Origin: Streptomyces sp. XD-27
GTDB taxonomy: Bacteria; Actinomycetota; Actinomycetes; Streptomycetales; Streptomycetaceae
Assembly: GCF_030553055.1 (NCBI RefSeq)
Contig: NZ_CP130713.1
Span: forward strand, 6,138,001-6,202,000
Reading direction: 5' to 3'
Length of the DNA: 64,000 nucleotides
Part shown: piece after piece, positions 18,461-26,466 of the stretch
Numbering within the stretch: the stretch's first letter is position 1
Layout of the letters: every line of letters starts with the position of its first letter
Notes under the pieces: generated by a model
What the model was told of the DNA's origin: nothing
Database searches by the model: none
Seen by the model: the letters and a program-made list of their open reading frames with translations, nothing else
Translations under genes and position numbers: made by a program

Positions 18461-19144
18461 ATGAACCGGGTGCTCGTGGTGGACGACGAGCCGCAGATCG
18501 TACGCGCCCTCGTGATCAACCTGAAGGCGCGCAAGTACGAGGTGGACGCCGCCCCCGACGGCGCGACCGCCCTCCAGCTCGCCGCCGCCCGCCACCCCGA
18601 CGTGGTGGTCCTGGACCTGGGCCTGCCCGACATGGACGGCGTCGAGGTGATCAAGGGGCTGCGCGGTTGGACCAGGGTCCCGATCCTGGTGCTCTCCGCG
18701 CGCCACACCTCCGACGAGAAGGTCGAGGCGCTGGACGCCGGGGCCGACGACTACGTCACCAAGCCGTTCGGCATGGACGAGCTGCTGGCGCGGCTGCGTG
18801 CCGCGGTGCGCCGCGCCGAGCCCACCGGGCAGAGCGACGACGCCGTCATGATCAGAACCGACAGCTTCACCGTCGACCTGGCCGCCAAGAAGGTCCACCG
18901 CGGTGACCGGGACGTCCGGCTGACCCCCACCGAGTGGCATCTGCTGGAGGTACTGGTCCGTAACACCGGCCGGCTGGTCAGCCAGAAGCAACTGCTCCAG
19001 GAGGTCTGGGGCCCGTCGTACGGGACCGAGACCAACTACCTGCGGGTCTACATGGCGCAGCTGCGCCGCAAACTGGAGGCCGACCCCTCCCACCCGCGGC
19101 ACTTCATCACCGAGCCGGGGATGGGGTACCGGTTCGAAGGGTGA
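18461..19144 (+). CDS. kdpE: Response regulator KdpE
   Basis: A 227-residue OmpR-family regulator. The receiver domain has Asp52 (VVVLDLGLPDMDG) and KPFGMDEL; the winged-helix C-terminal domain ends FITEPGMGYRFEG. It activates kdpFABC on phosphorylation by KdpD. The gene starts 46 bp after kdpD behind GAAGGGCAGG. Confidence 0.95.
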   Translation: MNRVLVVDDEPQIVRALVINLKARKYEVDAAPDGATALQLAAARHPDVVVLDLGLPDMDGVEVIKGLRGWTRVPILVLSARHTSDEKVEALDAGADDYVTKPFGMDELLARLRAAVRRAEPTGQSDDAVMIRTDSFTVDLAAKKVHRGDRDVRLTPTEWHLLEVLVRNTGRLVSQKQLLQEVWGPSYGTETNYLRVYMAQLRRKLEADPSHPRHFITEPGMGYRFEG

Positions 19145-19213
19145 GCCGGGGCCGGAGAAGGGATACCGCGTTCGAGGGGTAGCTCGTGCGAGGGACCCCG
19201 GTACGCTGACCGT

Positions 19214-19612
19214 ATGAGTGCCGTATCCCGAACCGACAAGCCCGCCGGGCGTTTCCGGCGCATGCTCGACCGGCTGTCGAGCTCCCAGGAGGAGCTCACC
19301 GCCGCCGAGCTGGAGCAGGACGCTGAGGCTACGGGCTGCACGAAGATCGGCGAGTGCGGCGACCGGCAGATCGTCAAGGTGACCGGTACACTGCGCACGG
19401 TCACGCTGCGGCCGCGGGCCGGGGTGCCCGCCCTGGAGGCGGAGCTCTTCGACGGCACCGCCGCCCTGGACGTGGTGTGGCTGGGCCGGCGCTCCATCAT
19501 CGGGATAGAGCCGGGCCGCAAGCTGATAGCCACCGGCCGTATCTCCATGAGCCACGGGCGCCGGGTGCTGTTCAACCCCAAGTACGAGCTCCGACCGCTC
19601 GGACAGGAGTGA
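19214..19612 (+). CDS. OB-fold nucleic-acid-binding domain protein
   Basis: A 132-residue protein with an OB-fold: IVKVTGTLRTVTLRPRAGVPALEAELFDGTAALDVVWLGRR..IEPGRKLIATGRI. The N-terminal 45 residues are charged and helical. It belongs to a family found beside DUF3159 and TrkA genes across actinobacteria. RNA or DNA binding is expected from the fold, but the target is unknown. The DUF3159 gene starts 3 bp after its stop. Confidence 0.82.
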   Translation: MSAVSRTDKPAGRFRRMLDRLSSSQEELTAAELEQDAEATGCTKIGECGDRQIVKVTGTLRTVTLRPRAGVPALEAELFDGTAALDVVWLGRRSIIGIEPGRKLIATGRISMSHGRRVLFNPKYELRPLGQE

Positions 19613-19615
19613 CGG

Positions 19616-20368
19616 GTGACGTCTGAAGGCAAGCAGACCCCGACCGACACCGACCAGGACGCCGCGGCCGCCGCCGCGCAGAGCAGGGCGGCGGCCGACA
19701 CCGCGCTCCTGGAGGCGTTCGGCGGGGTGCGCGGGATGGTCGACACGACCGTCCCCGGCCTGGTCTTCGTCCTGCTCTACACGATCAAGCGGGACATCCA
19801 TCTGGCGGCCATCGCCGCGCTCGCGCTGACGCTGCTGCTCGCGGTCGCGCGGCTGGTGCGCAAGGAGACCCTCAAGCACGCCTTCAGCGGCGTCTTCGGC
19901 GTCGCGTTCGGCGCGGTCTTCGCGATGATGTCCGGTGACGCCAAGAACTTCTACCTGCCCGGCATGCTCTACACGCTGGGCCTGGCCATCGCCTACGTCC
20001 TCTCGGCGATCTTCCGCTTCCCGCTGATCGGGGTGCTGCTCGGCCCGATGCTCAAGGAGAACCTCTCCTGGCGCACCCGCAATCCGGGGCGGTTCCGCGC
20101 GTACACCAAGGCCACCTGGGCATGGGGCCTGATCCTGCTGGCGAAGTCGGCGATCCTCTTCCCGCTCTACTGGTGGGGCGACGCCACACAGCTGGGCTGG
20201 GTCAAGGTGGCGCTGGGCATCCCGCCGTTCCTGCTGTGCGTCTACCTGACCTGGATCTTCCTCGCCAAGGCGCCGCCGCCGATCGACGTCATCGCCGAGA
20301 TGGAGGCGGAGGAGCAGGCCGAGCGGGAGCGCGAGCGCACGGCGCGCGCCCAGGTCGAGACCTCCTGA
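19616..20368 (+). CDS. DUF3159 family membrane protein
   Basis: A 250-residue integral membrane protein of the DUF3159 family. The N-terminal 35 residues are hydrophilic. About five to six hydrophobic segments follow (GLVFVLLYTI, LAALALTLLLAVARL, AFGAVFAMM, LYTLGLAIAYVLSAIF, IPPFLLCVYLTWIFL), then a charged Glu/Arg-rich tail. Function unknown. It is coupled to the OB-fold gene and next to trkA genes in many actinobacteria, so a role in ion or membrane homeostasis is plausible only by context. Confidence 0.82.
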   Translation: MTSEGKQTPTDTDQDAAAAAAQSRAAADTALLEAFGGVRGMVDTTVPGLVFVLLYTIKRDIHLAAIAALALTLLLAVARLVRKETLKHAFSGVFGVAFGAVFAMMSGDAKNFYLPGMLYTLGLAIAYVLSAIFRFPLIGVLLGPMLKENLSWRTRNPGRFRAYTKATWAWGLILLAKSAILFPLYWWGDATQLGWVKVALGIPPFLLCVYLTWIFLAKAPPPIDVIAEMEAEEQAERERERTARAQVETS

Positions 20369-20401
20369 CCGCGGGGGCTCCCGGCCCATAACACGGTCCT
20401 C

Positions 20402-20445
20402 AAACGGCGGACTCCCCCAGCCACAGCCGGGGGAGTCCGCCGTTT
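20402..20445. terminator. Bidirectional terminator between DUF3159 and trkA genes
   Basis: A perfect 17-bp stem (20402-20418 with 20429-20445) with a 10-nt loop, A-rich on the left and T-rich on the right, so it can serve both convergent genes. Confidence 0.92.
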
Positions 20446-20476
20446 CGGTGCGCAGAGGCAGACGCAGACGCGGCCG

Positions 20477-21154
20477 TCAGTCGGTGGCGTCCTCGCGCCG
20501 GACCGACAGCAGGTCCTCCAGCTGCTCCTCGCGGGCCGGAGCCGCCACGAACAGCAGCTCGTCACCCGCCTCCAGCACGTCGTCCTTGCTGGGGGTCAGC
20601 ACCCGCGTCCCGCGGATGATCGTGACCAGGCTGGTGTCCTCGGGCCACGCCACCTCGCCGACCCGGGTGCCCGCCAGGGCAGCCTCCGGCGGCAGCGTCA
20701 GCTCCACCAGGTTCGCGTCGCCGTGGCTGAAGCGCAGCAGCCGCACCAGGTCGCCGACGCTCACCGCCTCCTCGACCAGGGCGGACATCAGGCGCGGCGT
20801 GGAGACGGCGACGTCGACGCCCCACGACTCGTTGAACAGCCACTCGTTCTTGGGGTTGTTCACGCGGGCCACCACCCGCGGCACCCCGTACTCGGTCTTC
20901 GCCAGCAGCGAGACGACCAGGTTCACCTTGTCGTCGCCGGTCGCCGCGATGACGACGTTGCAGCGCTGCAACGCGGCCTCGTCCAGCGAGGTGATCTCGC
21001 ACGCGTCGGCCAGCAGCCACTCGGCCTGCGGCACCCGTTCCACCGAGATGGCGGTCGGCGCCTTGTCGATGAGGAGCACCTCATGACCGTTCTCCAGGAG
21101 CTCACCCGCGATGGAGCGGCCCACCGCGCCGGCCCCGGCAATGGCAACCCTCAT
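20477..21154 (-). CDS. TrkA family potassium uptake regulatory protein
   Basis: A 225-residue cytosolic TrkA. The RCK-N Rossmann domain has the nucleotide motif AGAGAVGRSIAGELLENGHEV with Asp at the end of strand 2 (LLIDK), and the RCK-C domain ends LFVAAPAREEQLEDLL. Such subunits gate K+ transporters in response to NAD(H) or nucleotides. The ATG at 21154 overlaps the stop of the preceding trkA gene, so the two are coupled. In Mycobacterium the equivalent pair is called CeoB/CeoC (from memory). Confidence 0.9.
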   Translation of the reverse strand: MRVAIAGAGAVGRSIAGELLENGHEVLLIDKAPTAISVERVPQAEWLLADACEITSLDEAALQRCNVVIAATGDDKVNLVVSLLAKTEYGVPRVVARVNNPKNEWLFNESWGVDVAVSTPRLMSALVEEAVSVGDLVRLLRFSHGDANLVELTLPPEAALAGTRVGEVAWPEDTSLVTIIRGTRVLTPSKDDVLEAGDELLFVAAPAREEQLEDLLSVRREDATD

Positions 21155-21816
21155 CACGCTTCCTCCGGCCCTGCCGCGAATGCGGCCTCGACCTTGTCGA
21201 CCTCGTCCGAGCGCATCATCACGTGCACCAGGTCGCCTTCCTGCAGCACGGTCTGCGAGGTCGGCAGCATCGCCTCGCCCAGGCGGGTGAGGAACGCCAC
21301 CCGAACCCCGGTCTCGTCCTGCAGCCTGCTGACCTTGTGCCCCACCCAGGACGGCGCGGCGTGCACCTCGGCGAGCTGCACGCCGCCGCTCGGGTCGCGC
21401 CACAGCGGTTCCGCGCCCGAGGGGAGCAGTCGCCGCAGCATCTGGTCGGCGGTCCAGCGGACCGTCGCCACGGTGGGGATGCCGAGGCGCTGGTAGACCT
21501 CGGCGCGGCGCGGGTCGTAGATACGGGCCGCGACGTTCTCCACGCCGAACATCTCCCGGGCCACCCGGGCCGCGATGATGTTGGAGTTGTCACCGCTGCT
21601 GACCGCGGCGAACGCCCCGGCCTCCTCGATGCCCGCCTCGCGCAGGGTGTCCTGGTCGAAGCCGACGCCGGTCACCCGGCGGCCGCCGAACCCGGCGCCC
21701 AGCCGACGGAAGGCCGTGGGGTCCTGGTCGACCACGGCGACCGTGTGCCCCTGTGCTTCCAAGGTCTGGGCGAGCGCGGCGCCCACCCGCCCGCAGCCCA
21801 TGATCACGATGTGCAT
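21154..21816 (-). CDS. TrkA family potassium uptake regulatory protein
   Basis: A 220-residue TrkA paralogue, first of the pair. The Rossmann motif is IMGCGRVGAALAQTLEAQGH followed by VVDQD, and the C-terminal RCK-C domain contains LQEGDLVHVMMRSDE. ATG 21816 is chosen for the clean MHIVIMGCGRVG start. The nearest membrane partner in the block is the KimA-like permease at 27.7-29.8 kb; an interaction is inference. Confidence 0.9.
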   Translation of the reverse strand: MHIVIMGCGRVGAALAQTLEAQGHTVAVVDQDPTAFRRLGAGFGGRRVTGVGFDQDTLREAGIEEAGAFAAVSSGDNSNIIAARVAREMFGVENVAARIYDPRRAEVYQRLGIPTVATVRWTADQMLRRLLPSGAEPLWRDPSGGVQLAEVHAAPSWVGHKVSRLQDETGVRVAFLTRLGEAMLPTSQTVLQEGDLVHVMMRSDEVDKVEAAFAAGPEEA

Positions 21817-22088
21817 GGCGTGTCTACCCCGCACTCCTGGTCGGCCCGCTGATTCCGGTAAACAACCTGCTCACATCTTCCTTCTCGGGTCACGCGTGTT
21901 CTGGGGTCCACCGTAACGGCAACCCCGGGTCCGGGATCCGCCGCGTCGCGGGGCGGGCTGTCCGCCCGCCAATTGCCTCAGCGTTTCGCAAATTGTTACG
22001 GCGAACGGACGCATGGTCACCGGCGTGGCTAGGATGATCGCCGTATTCCGCTTCTGGACTCCTGTACGCCCCCGTCCATGAGGAACTG

Positions 22089-23588
22089 ATGACAGATCAC
22101 ATATCGGAGGTGATGGTCTGGTGCCTGGCCGCGGTCCTGCTCGTCGTGCTGATCCTGCTGCTGCGCCAGCACCGCATCACCGCCGCCGTGCGCCGGCGAA
22201 CCGCCGTTCTGGAAGGCAGCCTGCAGGCACGTGACGAGGAGCTCCAGCACCTGGTCGCGGTCCGCCTCCCGGCCATCGGCGACGCACTGAACCAGCCGGG
22301 CCCGCTGCCCGGGCTCCGGGACGGACGGCTCGCCGGGACGGCGTACGCGCAGAGCCTCCAGACGCTGCTCGACCTCTTCGCGCAGGCGGGGGAGAAGGCC
22401 CAGGCCAAGGCCGACGCCTCGGCGAAGGCCGCACTCAAGGCGTCCATGCGGGCGCTCCAGGGACTCGCGCACGAGCAGCAGCTGTCGATCTCCGACATGC
22501 AGGACCGGCACGACAACCCCGACGTGCTCCGCGACCTGCTGGAGATCGACCACGCGAACTCCCAGTTCGGGCGGCGTGCCCAGGCCATCGCCGTGCTGTG
22601 CGGCTCGTGGCCCGGCCGGCAGCGGGCCGCCTCCCCCCTCACGGACGTGGTACGGGGCGCCAAGTCCCGGATCCGCGACTACCGCCGGGTCCAGGTGCAC
22701 AGCCAGATCGACATCGCCGTCGCCAGCCGGGCCGTCGAGCCGGTGGTGCTCGCGGTCGCCGAGCTGCTCGACAACGCCGCCCGCCACTCGCAGCCGAACA
22801 CCACCGTCGAGGTCAGCCTGCAGCCGGTGCACAACGGCGCCTGCGTGGTGATCGACGACGCGGGCGTCGGCATGGACGGCCAGGAGGTGCAGCGGGCCAC
22901 CGCCCATCTCACCGGCCGCCGCCCGGTGGACGTCGCCCGGCTCGGAGACCCGCCGCAGTTCGGCTTCCCGGTGATCGGCGTGCTCGCCGCCCGCTACGGA
23001 TTCAGCGTCTCGGTCGACACCCGCTCGCCGTACGGGGGTGTACGGGCGGTGCTGTTCCTGCCCAGCGCGCTGCTCACCCACCTGGACCCGGACAGGGACA
23101 GCTCCCGCACCATGCCCGCCGCCGCCCCACCGGCCGCCCAGCCGCCCCAGCGCCAGCCCCAGGCTCAGCGCCAGCCCCAGGCCCAGGCCCAGCACCACCC
23201 CCAGGCTCAGGCCCAGCACCAGCCCCAGGCTCAGCCCCAGCCCCCGGCCGCGGCCGCCGCCCGCCCGGCGGTGCCCGAGCCGAGGACCCCGCTGGGCCAC
23301 CCGGAGGTGGGCGACGACGTGCCCCGTACGTACCCGTCGACGGCCGGCGGACTGCCCAAGCGCCGTCGCCGCCGACCCGCCGCGGGGCAGCAGCAGGCGG
23401 ACGACTGGCCGACGGCCGACGGGAGTCAGCAGGCGGCTGCCGAATCCGACACCGGTGCGCACCGCATCCGCTCGGCGGAGGAGACCGCCCGGCGCATGGG
23501 GGCCTTCGCCCGCGGCACCCGGTCCGGCCGCGCGGAGTCCCGAGACGACGCAGCCCCCCACCACGACGAAGGGAATCGCCAGGCATGA
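22089..23588 (+). CDS. cvnA: Conservon sensor kinase-like protein CvnA
   Basis: A 499-residue membrane-anchored histidine-kinase-like protein. One TM segment lies at about residues 10-26, then a helical dimerisation region with EIDHANSQFGRRAQ (about 155-170). The HATPase domain (about 210-335) has N-box ELLDNAARHSQPN and G1 DDAGVGMD. A low-complexity Pro/Gln/Ala/His stretch (about 355-395) and a basic tail follow. CvnA is the putative sensor of Streptomyces conservons, which resemble a small G-protein relay. The start of cvnB overlaps its stop. Confidence 0.9.
   Translation: MTDHISEVMVWCLAAVLLVVLILLLRQHRITAAVRRRTAVLEGSLQARDEELQHLVAVRLPAIGDALNQPGPLPGLRDGRLAGTAYAQSLQTLLDLFAQAGEKAQAKADASAKAALKASMRALQGLAHEQQLSISDMQDRHDNPDVLRDLLEIDHANSQFGRRAQAIAVLCGSWPGRQRAASPLTDVVRGAKSRIRDYRRVQVHSQIDIAVASRAVEPVVLAVAELLDNAARHSQPNTTVEVSLQPVHNGACVVIDDAGVGMDGQEVQRATAHLTGRRPVDVARLGDPPQFGFPVIGVLAARYGFSVSVDTRSPYGGVRAVLFLPSALLTHLDPDRDSSRTMPAAAPPAAQPPQRQPQAQRQPQAQAQHHPQAQAQHQPQAQPQPPAAAAARPAVPEPRTPLGHPEVGDDVPRTYPSTAGGLPKRRRRRPAAGQQQADDWPTADGSQQAAAESDTGAHRIRSAEETARRMGAFARGTRSGRAESRDDAAPHHDEGNRQA
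23150..23250. repeat. In-frame hexanucleotide-like repeat encoding Pro/Gln/Ala/His
   Basis: Imperfect CAGCCC/CAGGCC-type hexamers within cvnA encode repeated QPQAQ, QAQHH and QAQHQ segments. The length is a multiple of three, so the frame is kept. Confidence 0.8.
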
Positions 23589-24013
23589 ACGACCACATGA
23601 ACAACGAGTTGGGCTGGATGCTCGACGAGGTGGTGCGGATGCCGGAGGCGCGGCACGCGATCCTGCTCTCCGCGGACGGCATGCTCCGCAGCCACTCCGA
23701 GGGCATCGACCGGGACGAGGCCGAGCGCCAGGCCGCCGCCCTCTCCGGACTCCAGTCGATCAGCCGCAGCACCTCCGAGTTCTGCGACCACCAGGAGACG
23801 CCCTGGCGGCAGACGCTGGTGGAGTTCGCCGGCGGCTACGTCTTCCTCATCGCCGCCGGCCCCGGCGCCTACCTCGCCGTCTCCGCCACCGAGGACGTGG
23901 ACATGGAGGCCGTCACCTACCGGATGCAGAAGCTGGTCGACCGGCTCGGCAAGGAACTGACCAGCCCGCCGCGGCAGGACACCGCCTGGCAGGGCATCGG
24001 CAGCCCGGCATGA
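23585..24013 (+). CDS. cvnB: Conservon roadblock/LC7 protein CvnB
   Basis: A 142-residue roadblock/LC7-domain protein starting MNDHMNNELGWMLDEVVRMPEARHAILLSADGML. In bacteria such proteins act as partners or regulators of small GTPases (MglB-like). ATG 23585 overlaps the cvnA stop, and the cvnC ATG overlaps its own stop. Confidence 0.9.
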   Translation: MNDHMNNELGWMLDEVVRMPEARHAILLSADGMLRSHSEGIDRDEAERQAAALSGLQSISRSTSEFCDHQETPWRQTLVEFAGGYVFLIAAGPGAYLAVSATEDVDMEAVTYRMQKLVDRLGKELTSPPRQDTAWQGIGSPA

Positions 24014-24372
24014 CCCCGCCGCGCAGGCGCGAGGAACGAGGGCTGGTCCGGCCGTACGTCGTCACCGACGGCCGCGCCCATCCGACCCGTAACACGTTCG
24101 ACCTGGTCACGCTGGTGATGGCCTACGGAGACCGGCCGCTGGGCGGGCTCAGCCCCGAAAAGCGCAAGCTGATGGAGCTGTGCCTGGGCGGAGCGCTGTC
24201 CGTCGCCGAGATCGCCGGCCATCTGCGGCTGCCCGTCAGCGTCACCAAGGTCCTGCTCGGCGACCTCGTGGACAGCGGCCACATCACCACCCGGTCCCCC
24301 ATCCCCTCGGCGCAACTGCCCGAGGCCCAGCTCCTTCAGGAGGTGCTCGATGGACTCCGCGCTCGCCTCTGA
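24010..24372 (+). CDS. cvnC: Conservon DUF742 protein CvnC
   Basis: A 120-residue DUF742 protein. RPYVVTDGRAHPT near the N-terminus and a winged-helix-like region SVAEIAGHLRLPVSVTKVLLGDLVDSGHI are typical. It is the third conservon component. It overlaps cvnB by 4 nt and cvnD by 23 nt. Confidence 0.9.
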   Translation: MTPPRRREERGLVRPYVVTDGRAHPTRNTFDLVTLVMAYGDRPLGGLSPEKRKLMELCLGGALSVAEIAGHLRLPVSVTKVLLGDLVDSGHITTRSPIPSAQLPEAQLLQEVLDGLRARL

Positions 24373-24952
24373 CTCCGGCGTCTATCTGCGGCAGACGGTG
24401 CGGACGGCGGTCAAGCTCCTGGTCGTCGGGCACTTCGCGGTCGGCAAGACGACCTTCGTCGGCTCGCTCTCGGAGATCAAGCCGCTGCGTACCGAGGAGA
24501 CGATGACGCAGGCCGGCGCGCTCGTCGACGACCTCGCCGGCATCAAGGACAAGACGACCACCACGGTCGCCATGGACTTCGGCCGGCTCACCCTCAGCGA
24601 CTCACTCGTGCTGTACCTGTTCGGCGCCCCCGGACAGCAGCGCTTCACCCGGCTGTGGCAGGACATGACCCGCGGCGCGCTGGGGGCCCTGGTCCTCGCC
24701 GACACCCGCCGCCTGGAGCAGTCCTTCGACGTCATGGGCCTGCTGGAGGAGCACGGACTGCCCTACGCCGTCGCCGTCAACCACTTCGACGGCGCGCCGG
24801 CCCACTCCGAGGCCGAGATCCGCGAGGCCCTCGACCTGCTCCCGGAGACCCCGCTGGTCACCTGCGACGCCCGCGACCGGGTCTCCTCCACCCAGGCGCT
24901 GATCTCCCTCGTCCAGTACCTGCACGCCCGTACCACCCAGGAGCCCGTGTGA
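24350..24952 (+). CDS. cvnD: Conservon small GTP-binding protein CvnD
   Basis: A 200-residue Ras-like GTPase. The P-loop is GHFAVGKTTF (about residues 28-37), the switch II region LFGAPGQQRF, and the base-recognition motif VNHFDG replaces the canonical NKxD. It is the G-protein of the conservon and is thought to cycle with CvnB/CvnC under CvnA. It overlaps the P450 start by 4 nt. Confidence 0.9.
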   Translation: MDSALASDSGVYLRQTVRTAVKLLVVGHFAVGKTTFVGSLSEIKPLRTEETMTQAGALVDDLAGIKDKTTTTVAMDFGRLTLSDSLVLYLFGAPGQQRFTRLWQDMTRGALGALVLADTRRLEQSFDVMGLLEEHGLPYAVAVNHFDGAPAHSEAEIREALDLLPETPLVTCDARDRVSSTQALISLVQYLHARTTQEPV

Positions 24953-26466
24953 CCTTCACCCCCGACACCGGTGCCGTGCCGCCCCCCGGCTGCCCCGCGC
25001 ACACCGGTGGCACCGGCCACGCCGCGCGCGAGCCGTTGTACGGACCCGAGTTCGCCGCCGACCCGCACGCCGTCTACGCCCGGCTGCGGCAGTACGGGCC
25101 GACCGCGCCGGTCGAACTCGCCCCCGGCGTGCACGCCACGCTGGTGACCAGCTACCAGGCCGCCCTCGAAGTGCTGCGCAGCCCCGAGAAGTTCGCCAAG
25201 GACGCCCGGCGCTGGAAGGCGCTGGCCGACGGCCGGGTCGCCCCGGACAACCCGGTCGTGCCGATGATGCACTACCGCCCCAACTGCCTGTTCAACGACG
25301 GCGAGACGCACGCCAGGCTGCGCCAGCCGGTCACCGACAGCCTGGACCGGGTCGACCCCAGCGCCCTGCGCGGCTACGTCGAGCGCAGCGCCGACACCCT
25401 CATCGACCGGTTCGCGCCCAACGGGGAGGCGGACCTGCTCGGCGACTACGCGAAGGTCCTGCCGCTCCAGGTCTTCCAGCAGCTCTTCGGCTGCCCGCCC
25501 GCGCTCGGCGAGCGGCTGGTCAAGGGCATGTCGGGGATCTTCGACGGGATCGACGCCGAGCGGGCCAACGCGCTGCTCACCGAGACGTGCGTCGAGCTGA
25601 TCTCGCTCAAGCGCAGGCAGCCGGGCGCCGACATCACCTCCTGGATGCTGGCCCACCCGGTGCGGCTGACCGACGAGGAGATGATCCACCAGCTCATCGT
25701 CCTCATGGGCGCCGGAACCGAGCCCCAGCAGAACCTGATCACCAACGCGCTGCGGCTGCTGCTCTCCGACGACCGCTTCGCGGGCGACCTGTCCGGCGGC
25801 AGCCTGCCGGTCGAGGACGCGCTGGACGAGGTGCTGTGGCTGGACCCGCCGATGGCCAACTACGCCATCCACTACCCCGTGCACGACCTGGACTTCGGGG
25901 GCGTACGGCTGCTGGAGGGCGAGCCGGTCGTGATCAGCCTCGCCGCCGCCAACAACGACCCGGCCCTCGCCTCCGACCACCGCGCGGGCAACCGCGCCCA
26001 CCTGGCCTGGAGCGCCGGTCCGCACACCTGCCCCGGCAAGGACGCCGCCCGGCTGATCGCCGCCGTCGCGGTGGAGAAGCTGCTGGACCGCATCCCCGAC
26101 ATCGAGCTCGCCGTCCCGGCAGACCAGTTGGTCTGGCGGCCCGGCCCCTTCGCCCGCGCGCTCGCCGCGCTGCCGGTCCGCTTCCCCCCGGTTCCCCTCA
26201 CCGTGACGACGCCGCTGCCGACGCAGGCGCCGGCACCCGAGGCCGTACCCGCGCGTGACCACATCGACCCCACACCTGGAGACAGCCGATGGAACGCCAG
26301 TCCAGCCAGTCAGGCCCCGTCAGTCAGTCAGCTCCCGTCGCCCCGTCAGGCCCCGTCGTCATCGATCCCACAGGGCGCGACATCCACGCCGAGGGAGCCC
26401 GGATCCGCGCCCAGGGGTCGGCGACGCCCGTGGAGCTCCCTGGCGGCGTGGTGGCGTGGGCGATAA
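24949..26466 (+). CDS. Conservon-associated cytochrome P450, CYP157-like, lacking ExxR
   Basis: A 505-residue P450, about 90 residues longer than usual. Haem ligand Cys361 lies in WSAGPHTCPG. The K-helix reads E294-V-L-W297 where all ordinary P450s have ExxR, and the I-helix reads GAGTEPQQN (254-262) without the usual acid-Thr pair. Loss of the ExxR arginine is known in the CYP157 family of Streptomyces conservons. GTG 24949 overlaps the cvnD stop. After about residue 414 the protein is Pro/Ser/Ala-rich and its last 178 nt overlap the next P450 gene in another frame, so the tail may be a run-on after loss of an ancestral stop. Confidence 0.85.
   Translation: MTFTPDTGAVPPPGCPAHTGGTGHAAREPLYGPEFAADPHAVYARLRQYGPTAPVELAPGVHATLVTSYQAALEVLRSPEKFAKDARRWKALADGRVAPDNPVVPMMHYRPNCLFNDGETHARLRQPVTDSLDRVDPSALRGYVERSADTLIDRFAPNGEADLLGDYAKVLPLQVFQQLFGCPPALGERLVKGMSGIFDGIDAERANALLTETCVELISLKRRQPGADITSWMLAHPVRLTDEEMIHQLIVLMGAGTEPQQNLITNALRLLLSDDRFAGDLSGGSLPVEDALDEVLWLDPPMANYAIHYPVHDLDFGGVRLLEGEPVVISLAAANNDPALASDHRAGNRAHLAWSAGPHTCPGKDAARLIAAVAVEKLLDRIPDIELAVPADQLVWRPGPFARALAALPVRFPPVPLTVTTPLPTQAPAPEAVPARDHIDPTPGDSRWNASPASQAPSVSQLPSPRQAPSSSIPQGATSTPREPGSAPRGRRRPWSSLAAWWRGR

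Noticed and set aside
15724..18708. A 994-codon minus-strand open frame opposite kdpD
   Set aside because: Gly/Ala/Arg/Val-rich composition typical of antisense frames in GC-rich DNA, and KdpD on plus has full motifs.
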